Origin: Lucinisca nassula
Lineage: Eukaryota; Mollusca; Bivalvia; Lucinida; Lucinidae
Direction of reading: 5' to 3'
DNA: 64,000 bases
Assembly (NCBI GenBank): GCA_963580285.1
Contig: CAUZLF010000231.1
Location: forward strand, 1-64,000
Position numbers and translations under genes: made by a program. Under the pieces are notes generated by a model, which saw only the letters and a program-made list of their open reading frames with translations, was not told the origin of the DNA and searched no databases. Positions 53,602 through 63,759 of the stretch are shown here, one piece after another; positions within the stretch are counted from its first letter, which is position 1, and each line of letters opens with the position of its first letter.

Positions 53602-53689
53602 GTGTGACCAGCGAGGATAAAGCCTAAACTACGCACATATATACAAATTCTACTAGAGAACCATTGGTTACACATGTGGTCGGTCTCGG

Positions 53690-53935
53690 TGACCCGGTCT
53701 GATGATCACAGAGCAGTGGGTTCTATCCCCGATGGGCCCAGTAAACTTCTTTCGTGGTGATTGATCCTGAAATATCCCTCGCTTCCACCGATTCTAAAGG
53801 GCAAGATGCAACTTTCTGGTGATATAATGTGTAATGTGCTGATCAAATGGTGTTGGTCCAGGAAACTATAAGTGGCTTAGAAACTGACTGGCCGGCTCGA
53901 TATGACCTTAATATAGCTAACTGGACGGTAACAGC
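53690..53935 (+). repeat. Diverged SINE-B
   Basis: Head region acccggtctgatgatcacag with a degraded B box (GGTTCTATCCC), body cgtggtgattgatcctgaaa and cgattctaaagggcaagatg, core weak, tail agctaactggacggtaacag. Confidence 0.55.
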
Positions 53936-54009
53936 GAAGCATGCGAAAGCCTAGGAATACGCAATCTGATATTAGTTTTCCCTAAAACAAACTGGAACAC
54001 TTGCTTTAT

Positions 54010-54695
54010 GCAGGCCTCGGAAGCATAGTCTGATGCGCGTCTGACTGGTGATCAGGGTTTGCGAGTTCGGTACCTGCCGGCCGGGCAACATTAATTCGTG
54101 GGTCTGTAGCAGTCTGACGCGCGTCTGACTGGTGATCAGGGGTTGCGAGTTCGGTACCTGCCGGCCGCGCAACATTAATTCGTGGGTCTGTAGCAGTCTG
54201 ATGCGCGTCTGACTGGTGACCACAGGTTGCGAGTTCGGTACCTGCCGACCGGGCAACATTAATTCGTGGGTCTGTAGCACAGTCTGATGCGCATCTGACT
54301 GGTGATCAGATGTCGCGGGTTCGGTACCCTCTGGTCGGGTAACATTAATTCGTGGATCTGTCTCACAGTCTGGTGTGCGTCTTGCTGGTGATCAGGATTC
54401 GCGGGTTGGTATACCTGCCGGTCGGACAACGTTAATTCGGGGACCTGTAGTACCGTCTGATGTACGTCTGACTGTTGATCAGGTGTCGCGGGTTCGGTAG
54501 CTGCCGGTCGGACAACGTTAATTCGGGGACCTGTAGTACAGTCTGATGTACGTCTGGCTGTTGATCAGGTGTCGCGGGTTAGGTAGCTGCCGGTCGGGCG
54601 ACATTAATTCGAGGATCTGTAGCTCAGTCTGATGCGCGTCTAGCTGGTAATCAGGGGTCGCAAGTTCTGCCAGCCGGGCAACATTCTTACTCCTT
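54010..54695 (+). repeat. Tandem array of eight tRNA-like SINE-B heads
   Basis: Units start at agtctgatgcgcgtctg motifs at 54029, 54113, 54197, 54283, 54369, 54456, 54542 and 54628 (period 84-87 bp). Each has gctggtgatcagg-type anticodon-arm text, a B-box-like GGTTCGGTACC or GAGTTCGGTACC, and ggcaacattaattcgtgg. Only the 5' tRNA-like third of SINE-B is repeated. The open frame on the minus strand is a by-product. Confidence 0.9.
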
Positions 54696-54817
54696 TTCCA
54701 AAAACATAGATTGTGGGCACTCGTTAGAACCGTCTGACTGATGCAGTTTTACCAGAACCTGTAATCTCTGGAAAATGTGACAATTTTGCATCCTAAAATG
54801 TTAGTGGACATAATGGT

Positions 54818-55118
54818 TTGTTTGGATTGGAGTTTAACGGCCCAGTCAACACTATTTAGGTCATTTTTGAGCCGGTCAGTTTACCTATCCACACTTTCCT
54901 GGGCAGGCTTATACGTAAGTGGTTAACCAGTACAGTGCACATTCTTCCGCCAGAAACTGACAACTGCCCTTCTTGAATCAGCGGAAGGGAGAGAATGACC
55001 GTAGGAAAGATTTCATGATCAATCTCCACGAAAGAATGTTGCCGACCCCGGCGGGAGTCGAACCCGCGTCCTCCTGATCACCAGTCAGACGCGCATCCGA
55101 CTGAGCCAACGAGCCGGC
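54818..55118 (-). mobile_element. Full-length SINE-B with 12 bp target-site duplication
   Basis: A 301 bp unit flanked by ggacataatggt at 54806-54817 and 55119-55130. The minus strand starts with a tRNA-like head: A box TGGCTCAGTCGG, a five-arm-like fold with loop ctggtga, and a perfect B box GGTTCGACTCC. The body, core cctgcccaggaaagtgtgg and tail gttaaactccaatccaaac follow. The best-preserved SINE in the window; Pol III transcription is expected from the boxes. Confidence 0.9.
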
Positions 55119-55130
55119 GGACATAATGGT

Positions 55131-55805
55131 ATCAGACCGGTTGACATAGCGAATGAAACAGAAACAAAACAAAAAACAAAAAAAAAAAACAAAAAAAAAA
55201 AAAACGGACAGTTTTCCGACGATAAAAAACAATGATATTTGTTTGATATATTATCAAACATTGTGTTTGGTGTTCGGTAACGAGTACCCACAATCTATGT
55301 TTTAATTTCTAAATTAGCAAAAATAAAGAAAATATTGTAGATCCCTGTAACCCCATACCTTTGTCTCAACGATGTAGGATGCTAAGGAGCACTCATAATC
55401 TGTGTTTCGAGCAAAAAAGATGGTTATTAAGGCGATGCTATCGACTTGACACAATTCATGATTTCCAAAAAAATAACAACGCACAAACCGTATTGAGGCT
55501 CCACGTTAGATCCGCCTCTATGAACAGCACGAGAATTATCATATGTCATACACGGTGAAGAGAGAGTGTGTGTGTGTGTGTGTGGGTTAGAAGGTAGTTG
55601 ATGACAATTTAGGATAAACGTCTTCATTTCTCCGAAAAAAATGTTGTGGATATTAATGGGTTTTGCCTCACCGAGGCAATTCGAATCACTACCCCTCAAT
55701 CTCACATTTAACTAGAGTTCTGCATGTCAGAATGCAATATATGTATACGAGTCGAAATAAACGAAAATAGCAGACTCGGTTTTACTGAGTTTGTTCGTGA
55801 CCAGT
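55131..55805. repeat. P MITE fragments, poly-A stretches, (GT)n
   Basis: Poly-A-rich 55160-55205. P arm gtaacgagtacccacaatct at 55278. Short palindrome pieces at about 55495-55530. (GT)n at 55565-55585. cacacgaatcg-like P end at 55670. At about 55755-55808 it ends with the sequence aacgaaaatagcagactcgg shared with the 21.8 kb hammerhead-family monomer. Confidence 0.5.
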
Positions 55806-55807
55806 AC

Positions 55808-56092
55808 TGATTTGTTTGTTTGATCTGAGGTTTAACGTCCCCGTCAACACTGTAAATGTCATTTTGGAGACGTTGCTTCCAATTTTGTGGGACTTTTACC
55901 CGACATTGAGATGAAATGACATATCAAGCCCTGTCGCCCAATGAAACCAATAGGGTTTATTAGCATGGGCGGTCCGCCTCGCACCGTCGTTCCTGGACAG
56001 GCTTAGATTCTCTAAGTCGTTTACCGGTACTAGTGTGCGGGCCGGATTTAGCTCTGCGTGGAAGCATCATGCAGCCCATATATTTCTTCAAT
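55808..56092 (-). repeat. SINE-A copy
   Basis: Complete in minus orientation: tail complement tttgtttgatctgaggttta, cgttgcttccaattttgtgg, and head complement gcagcccatatatttcttca. Confidence 0.8.
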
Positions 56093-56094
56093 GA

Positions 56095-56280
56095 TCAGTA
56101 CTGAAATGTGAAAACCGCTTACAGGAAGGCTGGCCGTCCCTACATATAAACCATTTTTGTTTGTTTGGACGACAGGGCTTGAGATGTCATTTCATCTCAA
56201 TGTATGGTAAAAAACACACACACACTCAAAATGGGAATCAATGCCTCAAAAATAAAATAGTGTTTAAGGTGGCGTAAATT
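56095..56280 (+). repeat. SINE-A fragment
   Basis: aaaaccgcttacaggaaggc, gacgacagggcttgagatgt, then a degraded 3' end aatagtgtttaaggtggcg. Confidence 0.55.
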
Positions 56281-56469
56281 CAAAATATCAGATTTTTTCA
56301 CGAGTGCGAAGCGTGAGTGAAAATTCTGATGTTTTAGACAAAATTTGTTTGGCATTTATGAAAAAAGAATATTGAAAAAGTAGTCCAGGCTGCCACTGTG
56401 AAGATATCGCGATCATATTTATTGTTCACAATAGGAACATACCGTGTTTTCACGACATCATGAAAACAA

Positions 56470-57440
56470 GCCTATATTTTTTGAGCCCTTAAACCAAACC
56501 TTTATATAATATTACTGGAATTTACATGGGTTTACATCATCGCGTGAAAAAGTCCGTGAAATGAACACCCCCTTAAACCTCACTTTATATCGAGAAAATG
56601 GGGGTGAACGGGGGTTTAGATTATTTTTTCTTATTTCTGCTCCAAGACATAGGTTGTGGGTACTCGTTAGAACCTTCGCATTGAGGCGGTTCCAACGAGC
56701 ACCCACAACCTATATTTGCAGCATAAATGAAAAATATCACGGATTTTCATTAGAAAAGTTGCCATTTTGGAGATCTGAAAAAGAAATCCACTATGTCGCA
56801 CGGGTGTGTTATTGTGATATTTCTTCTTAATTCTGCTTATAACATAGATGGTGGTTACTCGTTAGAACGCCTCACCGAGGCGACTCTAACGAGTTCTCAC
56901 AATCTATGCTTTGAGCAGAAATATAAAACTATAATACTTTTCTTAGATTTTTGGTAAAATTTTCAAAATACGAAAGTGCGTGTTTTTGTAATGAGGTGAA
57001 GCGATGATTTTTATTTGTTTCAGATATAAATTGATTTCGCGGCTTAGTATATTATAAAATTAAAAATGAAATATTTTCACCGCCGAAATATAAAAAAAAA
57101 AGAAAAAATATTAACGTGTGTCTGATTCTGACAGTTCAAATACAATTTATTTTTGTTCCAATACGAAAACAACCCTAATCAAATAAATTGAAAACTTCTA
57201 CTCTACAACAAAATTGTAAATTTTGGGATAAAAGTTCTGATATTTTTGTCCAAATATCTACTCAAAACATAGATTGTGGGTAGTCGTTAGAACCGCCTTG
57301 GCGATGCGGGTTTAACGTTTACCCACAGTCTTTATTTGAGTAGAAATAATGTAAAATAATTAACCCTGTCAAGCCAAGTTTTTCAATACAAAAGTGGTTT
57401 TAAGAGAGTCAAATTTATAAAGGCGTGTTTTCGTGATGAT
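56470..57440. repeat. Cluster of three P MITE copies
   Basis: Palindromes at about 56655-56705 (tgtgggtactcgttagaacc and ggcggttccaacgagcaccc), 56850-56905 (cgttagaacgcctcaccgag) and 57276-57325 (gtagtcgttagaaccgcctt). The first copy retains both ends: cgacatcatgaaaacaagcc and tcgcacgggtgtgttattg. Confidence 0.7.
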
Positions 57441-57689
57441 TGAAGAAGACATCTGTCATCTAATGTTAATTTGATGACGGATAATTATTGAGATCACATA
57501 TACTGAAAAATCATGTTAAATGTCAAATTCATTGTATATTTTTTTTTCTCCTAAAATATAGCGGCCGTACGTAATGGGTAAGAACAATAAATTCCCTCAC
57601 AAAAACCATTCGAAAACTATAGAAAACAGAGTCTTCTCGGTTAATGTTTTGTCCATGTATGAAAGGTTCTTATGTAGTTTGTTTTTCAC
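57441..57689. other. No recognisable feature
   Basis: Short AT-rich spacer. Confidence 0.35.
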
Positions 57690-57762
57690 CGGCAAGCATT
57701 GAACCCGCGAATCTGGATCAACAGTTAAACGCGCATCCGACTGAGCTACAGAATCCGGAAAC
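57690..57762 (-). repeat. SINE-B head only
   Basis: tRNA-like part with B-box complement attgaacccgcgaatctgga-like and A-box complement gcatccgactgagctaca. No SINE body is attached. Confidence 0.6.
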
Positions 57763-57879
57763 ATTTTCTTTCTGTTAAACACAATTTGCTGTTTATTGCA
57801 GGAGATCCTCTTTACCTTAAAATCATTTCGCTATTATTTTTTATCTATTTTCTGTTTCATAATAAAAATAATCAAAATA

Positions 57880-57891
57880 GTAATAAATAAA

Positions 57892-57933
<42 letters not shown>

Positions 57934-58004
57934 TATTATTATTATTACTATTTATTTTTATTTTTATTCATTATTATTAATTATCATTATTATTATTATC
58001 ATTA
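57880..58004. repeat. (AAT)n/(ATT)n inverted microsatellite
   Basis: About 16 aat units followed directly by att units, giving a long potential hairpin. Confidence 0.9.
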
Positions 58005-58029
58005 AAGTGTGTCTACGGGATTTTTATTG

Positions 58030-58235
58030 GTTAACGAAAAAGAACATATGAAACCAGAAACGGTTTCCATGACAGCGTTTTTCGAACGCTAATGTGATTG
58101 GTTGATATACGAAACGCTTGAAACGTTTCAGAAACGATGATCTGATTGGTTGAAAATGTAAACGATCGTTTAAGCGTGGTCTAAACGCTGCGTTTTCAAA
58201 TCGTTGAAAAGAGTTTTGCATCCGTTTCCGTGGAC
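58030..58235. repeat. CGTTT/AAACG-rich repeat, second copy
   Basis: gaaacggtttccatgacagc, aaacgcttgaaacgtttcag, gtgattggttgatatacg, and gtttaagcgtggtctaaacg. Compare 47515-47765. Confidence 0.55.
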
Positions 58236-59285
58236 AACAAAAACTAAATCGCCACTGTAGCTGTGCAGTCCGGTGTGTGTCTTATCCGCTAGCAAACAAA
58301 GAAAACGAGACTGGAAGTCGAAACAATGACACGTCTTGAATAAGCTCAATAAAATCATTCCAGAAGGGCGCTTCAGCACAAACACATTTAGACATTCTGT
58401 GTTTGTTTTTATCAAATATTATTCCATGCACAATATACACGTTTATCAGGACCATATAGTGCACATGGCCACAAATCTGGCTTTGTTAAATAAAAACTAA
58501 CCCCAGCAGAAATACCACATACATTCAACATTTACCTCACGTTTGTACACGGTAAGGTCAAATTTTACTGACTGAAACTTCTCCCTTATAGGTATCAACT
58601 CTCAACATTATTCAGAACAGGGGATGTGTTGGTTGGTTTTGTGAGCTTCTACTCATTCAGTAATTGCCCTGGCGCACTTTCTCTGATGCCAGAGGTACGG
58701 AAAAAAATGTTGGTGTCAGGAGATGCTCAAGGGGTGGATTTATACAGTATGATGTCCTCCGTACCGTGATGTGAACTTGAAGCCCATAAGTTAGGTTCAC
58801 CCCTACGCGGGTCAGCGATCCAGAACCATATCGGAGACCCTTCACTTTCTGTGTCGCTATGTTGATTTTATAAGATTTCTTTTATCATTTAAGTGATATA
58901 TTTTTATGTTCAGTTTGGGTATTTGATTTAGCTTTTAGGGGCGGCTTGTCATTCGTGCTTCCGTAAAGTAGTTTAAGAAAATCTGTCCCAGTTGATTTAC
59001 ACAGCAAGATGTGAGATTTGTTTGGGTCGGGAAACCTATGTGTAGCCGAGGATTTTATATGTTTTGAGCAATATCTGAACCAAGAGAGAAGATTTGAGCT
59101 ATGTATAAACAATGTACCCGCTTCTGGCAACCCAGTAGATGCCACTGCTAATCCAATACGAAAAAGGTCTATTTAAGTATAGTGAAAATTTTATGACCAA
59201 AAAATCAAAATGTTCAGACAAAAAATCTGATATTTTTCAAATATTTTCTCAACCTATATTTATAAGCTGAAATAAGAAAACAAAT
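58236..59285. other. No recognisable feature
   Basis: About 1 kb with small minus frames (58657-58845, 58885-59145) that match nothing I know. A weak P end (agtatagtgaaaattttatg) is near 59175. Confidence 0.35.
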
Positions 59286-59287
59286 AG

Positions 59288-59394
59288 GCATGTCCCCCAT
59301 AAATGGGTTATCCTTTAGAAGCAAGGAATACACCACAAAACAGGAAAATATGGAGTGTACATGTTTTCTGGGCCAGACCCTAGCTCTACTGTAT
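59288..59394 (-). mobile_element. Hammerhead-family monomer fragment cut by assembly gap
   Basis: ggttatcctttagaagcaag, aatacaccac, atatggagtgtacatgtttt and ctgggccagac (the 3' strand of stem I), identical in order to the 28.4 kb array. It breaks off just before stem III and then the gap begins. Repeats such as this are plausible causes of the gap. Confidence 0.75.
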
Positions 59395-59417
59395 NNNNNN
59401 NNNNNNNNNNNNNNNNN
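59395..59417. other. Assembly gap (23 N)
   Basis: Run of 23 ambiguous bases. Confidence 0.99.
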
Positions 59418-59419
59418 AG

Positions 59420-59536
59420 AAGATTTAATGATCAATTTCCACGAAAGAATGTTGCCGACCCCGGCAGGTATCAAACCCGCGTCCTCCTAATCACCAGTCA
59501 GACGCGCATCCGACTGAGCTACCGAGGCTGGTGTCT
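59420..59536 (-). repeat. SINE-B 5' part
   Basis: tRNA-like head with B-box complement ggtatcaaacccgcgtcctc, A-box complement gactgagctaccgaggc, and the first body block cgaaagaatgttgccgaccc. The rest lies in the gap. Confidence 0.75.
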
Positions 59537-59997
59537 ATAGAGTGAACACTAAAGAGTAACATAGTTAAAAGTCTTGGTCACAACTTCACTGACTTCTTTT
59601 AAAGTAATCAAAATGACTGGGAGAGTTAATTTAGGGACTTTATAAAAGGTAGATCGCAACTCAACTCAAACAGATATCCACAGTGAGGTATGCGATACCT
59701 ATGTGGGGAAATGTCTAACAGGATGATTTGCAGCTGGGGAGATAAATATAGGAGCGGACAGCAGCAACTTAAAGATGCTGCTCGCCCTGCAACATCAACA
59801 ACTAAAAGTAACAGCGAAAATATCCCACAAAAGATGTTATTTTCACAGTGAGGCAATTAGCCTGGTTGCTTAACTTGTTGTTTGCATGAGTTCATGGTAT
59901 TTTAAAGAAGCATTAACAACTTAGGCAAATAATTATAATGCAAGATGGATATCCCATTTGTTGACAGATAACAAAACAGGACCCACAAAGCCAATGC
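59537..59997. other. No recognisable feature
   Basis: No repeat or coding match. Confidence 0.35.
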
Positions 59998-60180
59998 TTT
60001 GATTTGAGGTCTAACGTCCCCGTCAACATTGTATATGTCATTTTGGAGACGTTGCTTCCAATTTTGTGGGACTTTTATCCGACATTGAGATGAAAAGACA
60101 TCTCAAGCCCTGTCGCCCAATGAAACCGATAGCCAGGTGCCGATAGGGTTTATAAGCATGGACGATCAGACACACCGCTT
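59998..60180 (-). repeat. SINE-A, 3' two thirds
   Basis: Minus orientation: tttgaggtctaacgtccccg, gttgcttccaattttgtggg, then tgaaaccgatagccaggtgc. It ends at gatcagacacaccgctttt. Confidence 0.7.
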
Positions 60181-60327
60181 TTATATATATTATATATGTG
60201 CGCATTTCGGCTCGGGTGTTATAATGACATTGCAATTGAAAGTGGAGGAGGAGAAGAAGAAGAAGAAAAGAATAAGAAGTTGCAAAATATACACGTGTCT
60301 ATAATATACACAGCTCTAATGCATATC

Positions 60328-60630
60328 CGGCCCTCGCCAATCGGGGCTTGAAGAAATAGATAGGCTGCATAATGCTTCCACGCAGAGCTGAAACCATCCG
60401 CATATGAGTACTGGTAAACTGCTTAGATAATTCAAGCCTGCCCTGGCAAAGAGGTGCGAGTCGGACCGTCCATGCTTATAAACACTATTGGTTTCATTGG
60501 GCGACAGGGCTTGAGATGTCATTTCATGTCAATGTCGGGTAAAAGTCGCACAAAATCGGAAGCAACGTCTCCAAAATGACATATACAGTGTTGACGGGAA
60601 CGTTAAACCGCAAATCAAACAAATAAACAA
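60328..60630 (+). repeat. SINE-A copy
   Basis: Full-length: caatcggggcttgaagaaat to acgttaaaccgcaaatcaaa. It is preceded by an AAG-rich stretch (60245-60275). Confidence 0.8.
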
Positions 60631-60736
60631 AACTCTAATGCACATCACACATGGATGGCAGATCACCCTTCGTTATAGGGATTGCTCTTAAAGGAAAGAA
60701 TTTGCTTAGGGTGTAAAATACAGTAAAATTCTGCTA

Positions 60737-60949
60737 TTAACCCTTGTCCTGCTGAATATTCAAATATGCCACACCCACTACTGATTATCAACCAATCAGA
60801 TTACTTGATGCAAATTATTGCAGGAAATTCACAATCTGAATGACAAACAATGTAGATCCTGATCAGATGGCTTCGTCAGAAGCCATCTGATCTGGATCTT
60901 CATTGTTTGGAAAATAAGGCATATCCGGGAACAGCAGGACAAGGGTTAA
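60737..60949. mobile_element. TTAA-flanked hairpin MITE, second type
   Basis: Perfect terminal inverted repeats ttaacccttgtcctgctg and cagcaggacaagggttaa, then cgga/tatgcc inner pairs, and a central hairpin with arms aatgtagatcctgatcagat and atctgatctggatcttcatt. Architecture like T MITEs with different sequence. Confidence 0.8.
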
Positions 60950-61354
60950 GACCACCTAAAATCGAGGCACAGCTTATTGAGAAGATTTCTGTTTTTCTTT
61001 GTATTTCTTCACCCAGTGTCTCTTTAGAAAAGATCACCTTTGGAACTGTCCCCTTTGAACAGTTGCATGATCATTGTCTGCAATATGTTGGACTTAACAC
61101 GTCTATCATTCAACACAATGCGATTTATTGTCTCAACCTGAGCCTACTCAACTGTGGAGCATTATCAGTTCTCTCATTGCCTTGCTTGAAGTCAGCAACC
61201 CACAGTGGTATAGAAAGGAGAGTTTTTTCACCTGTCATGGTGACCATTCCATTCATATTAAGGTATTTGTTTCGTATCAAATGTGTGTCATCTGTAGATA
61301 AATAAGAACGATGGATAACGGTTTCAGACAAAACAGTTTTGAAATGGTCCTAAG
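60950..61354. other. No recognisable feature
   Basis: A 132-codon plus frame starts inside the MITE at 60907 and runs to 61305. I recognise no domain, and its start lies in a repeat, so it is not called as a gene. Confidence 0.3.
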
Positions 61355-61658
61355 ACGCCCCCGCCCATAGGGGCTTGAAGAAATATATGGGCTGCATGAT
61401 GCTTCCACGCAGAGCTGAATCCGGCCCGCACACTAGTACTGGTAAACCGCTGAGAGGATCTAAGCCTGTCCAGGAACCGCGGTGCGAGGCGGACCGTCCA
61501 TGCTAATAAACCCTATTGGTTTCATTGGGCGACAGGGCTTGAGATGTCATTTCATCTCAATGTTGGGTAAAAATCCCACAAAATTGGAAGCAACGTCTCC
61601 AAAATGACCTTTACAGTGTTGACGGGGACGTTAAACCTCAAATCAACCAACCAACCAA
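61355..61658 (+). repeat. SINE-A copy (gtccaggaaccg subtype)
   Basis: cgcccataggggcttgaaga to acctcaaatcaaccaaccaa. Very similar to 51935-52222. Confidence 0.8.
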
Positions 61659-61867
61659 AATGGTCCTAAGTATTGGGACAGATTGGCATAAGCAAACAAA
61701 CAGTGCAGACCTGGGTCTACACTATTTGCTAACCCGTCTACACCTTTTGGACTCCTTGCTGGATCATGAAACAAATTGGTTAAACTTTTAGGAGAATTAC
61801 AGCAAATCCTCAAGGTGTCCAAACTTTTAGGATTTTTACGGTACGCTCCATAACATGTTTCATTGTA

Positions 61868-62216
61868 CAGTCGACCTTCGATGGCTCGAACCCCTTTGGG
61901 ACCATGAAAATTAATTCGAGACAGGGGTAGTTCGAGCCACTGAGGTTACTGCCAGGAGGCATAACAAGATACTTTTTAACATCTTTTCGGTGTTCTGTAA
62001 TGAAAATGTATGCTGTGTGTACTCATTAGAATCGCCTCATCGAGGCGATTCTAATGAGTACACACAGCATACATTTGCAAGATAAAAGACTAAACTCTCC
62101 TTAATTAACCCCAATATTTCTTATGTAGAGGATTTCCATAGGGGCTCAAGAATGGGTTCGACACATCCATGGTAAACGGGTCATCGGTGTTCGAGCTTTC
62201 GAAGTTCTACTGTATT
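61868..62216 (+). mobile_element. G MITE with perfect 33 bp hairpin
   Basis: Terminal inverted repeats tacagtcgaccttcgatggc (left) and gctttcgaagttctactgta (right), both with TTCGAGC-type inner text. At 62006-62038 and 62042-62074 lies a perfect 33 bp stem with a three-base loop (arms include gctgtgtgtactcattagaa). TA borders suggest a TA target. Second copy at 2895-3262. Confidence 0.8.
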
Positions 62217-62495
62217 ATATTATGATAACACTCCCGTGCGGCAGTGCATTTTTTTTTTCACATCTCAAAAATTGCTACCTTTCTCATGAAAATCCGTGAT
62301 AATTTTTCTTATTTATACTGCAAAATTGTGGGTACTCGTAAGAACTGCCTCATTGAGGCGACTAACAAGTACCCACAACCTATGGCTTGGAGCAGAAATA
62401 CGAAATATAATGTACACCCCTGTAAACACCAGTGTTCTCCATATATAATTGGGGTTTAGTGGGTGTTCATTTCACGGACTTGTTAACGTGATGTA
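62217..62495. repeat. P MITE copy
   Basis: gataacactcccgtgcggca end, palindrome gtgggtactcgtaagaactg and aggcgactaacaagtaccca, inner palindrome around ataattggggtttagtggg, and end tgttaacgtgatg. Confidence 0.7.
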
Positions 62496-62719
62496 AACTC
62501 TACAGACACAAATTTGGTTTTGAAGGATATATAGAAATAGGTTAATTCGGGCTGAAAATATCAATGGCGCAGTTAAAACGAGCACGTGCACTCTGTTGTT
62601 TTGGAACAGACATCAGGAAAATATATTTTTGTTTTCAACTCCACATATGGAGATGTTGCACACGGATGTTTTATTTTAACGCGCTGCATAGGCCTTGCCC
62701 GACGAAAGCTAACATTAGT

Positions 62720-63275
62720 TGGGCCCACCTCGCCCATCGGGGCTTGGAGAAATACATTGTAGATTGAGCTGCACATTGCTTTTGTGCAGACCTGAAACTG
62801 ACGGAAAAACTGATTAGAAGGTCTAAGACTTGGCAAAGTGGTGCGAATCGACTGCTTTGTTTTGTTTGTTTGAGGTTTAACGTCCCTGTAAACACTGTAA
62901 AGGTCATTTTGGAGACGCTGCATCCAATTTTGTGGGAATTTTACCCGACATTGAGATGAAATGACATCTCAAACCCTGCCGCCCAATGAAACCAACAGGG
63001 TTTATATGCATGGGCGGTCCGACTCGCTTTGCCTGGGCAGGCTAAGATCCTCTATGCGGTTTACCAGTACTCGTGTGCGGGTCGGATTCAGCTCTGCGTG
63101 GAAGCATCATGCAACCCATATATTTCTTCAAGCCCCGATGGGCGGGGGCGTGCGAATCGGACTGCACATGTATTATAATCTCTACGGTTTCTTTTGGCGG
63201 TAGGGCTTGAGATGTCATTTCAACAACGTCTCCAAAATGACCTAAGTACTGTTGATGGGGACATAAAACCTCGAC
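62720..63275. repeat. Three SINE-A parts in alternating orientation
   Basis: Degenerate plus copy at about 62728-62850; full minus copy at about 62860-63140 (gaggtttaacgtccctgtaa to tatttcttcaagccccgatg); degenerate plus 3' part at 63145-63275. The outer two look like one copy split by the inner full copy. Confidence 0.7.
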
Positions 63276-63409
63276 ACGAACAAACCAGTTGGGCACCCCA
63301 AAGCCGTGAGACGTACATCGCCGCCGACAGATACCACCTCAAAATACGATAAATTCATACCATCAGTGACGTCTTTCATGTGAATCTTGCATTTTTCAGA
63401 TGGAAAAGA

Positions 63410-63500
63410 AATGACATTTCCCTTACTTCTGCTCCAAAAATAGATTGTTGGTGCTCGTAAGAGACGTCTCAGAGGCGATTCTAACGAGACCCCAACTCCT
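63410..63500. repeat. P MITE fragment
   Basis: aatagattgttggtgctcgt, agacgtctcagaggcgatt and ctaacgagaccccaactcct. A poly-T run follows (63517-63546). Confidence 0.55.
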
Positions 63501-63577
63501 ACCCCGCCAACCTACGTTTTTTTTTTTGTTTTTTTTTTTTTTTTTCTCTCAGAAGTATGGAAATAATGAAAACCATG

Positions 63578-63755
63578 TTAACCTTTTTTGTACCAAATGG
63601 AATCTTCCTCTTTATATATAGCATTAGCTTATTCCAAAATTTAGGGCTGACAGGCTGTGTTATCTTTAAAATTTATTTGGAAAATAGCTGAACTTTTTGC
63701 AAATAGTGTGTTTGCCAGGGTACCCGTTTTGGGGTTTCGGGTACAGAATGGGATA
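63578..63755 (+). repeat. T MITE, hairpin deleted
   Basis: Starts TTAA then ccttttttgtaccaaatgg and continues to gcaaatagtgtgtttgccag, where the whole hairpin is missing, then tacccgttttggggtttc. Confidence 0.65.
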
Positions 63756-63759
63756 ACCC

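Noticed and set aside
54010..54695. Regularly spaced direct repeats resembling a CRISPR array
   Set aside because: Whole units are repeated without unique spacers, repeats are imperfect, and the unit is a eukaryotic SINE head.
55040..55118. tRNA-like gene on the minus strand
   Set aside because: Perfect B box, but it is the 5' part of a 301 bp SINE-B with a 12 bp target-site duplication.
60907..61305. 132-codon open frame
   Set aside because: Starts inside a MITE terminal repeat and has no recognisable domain; could only be rescued by transcript evidence.
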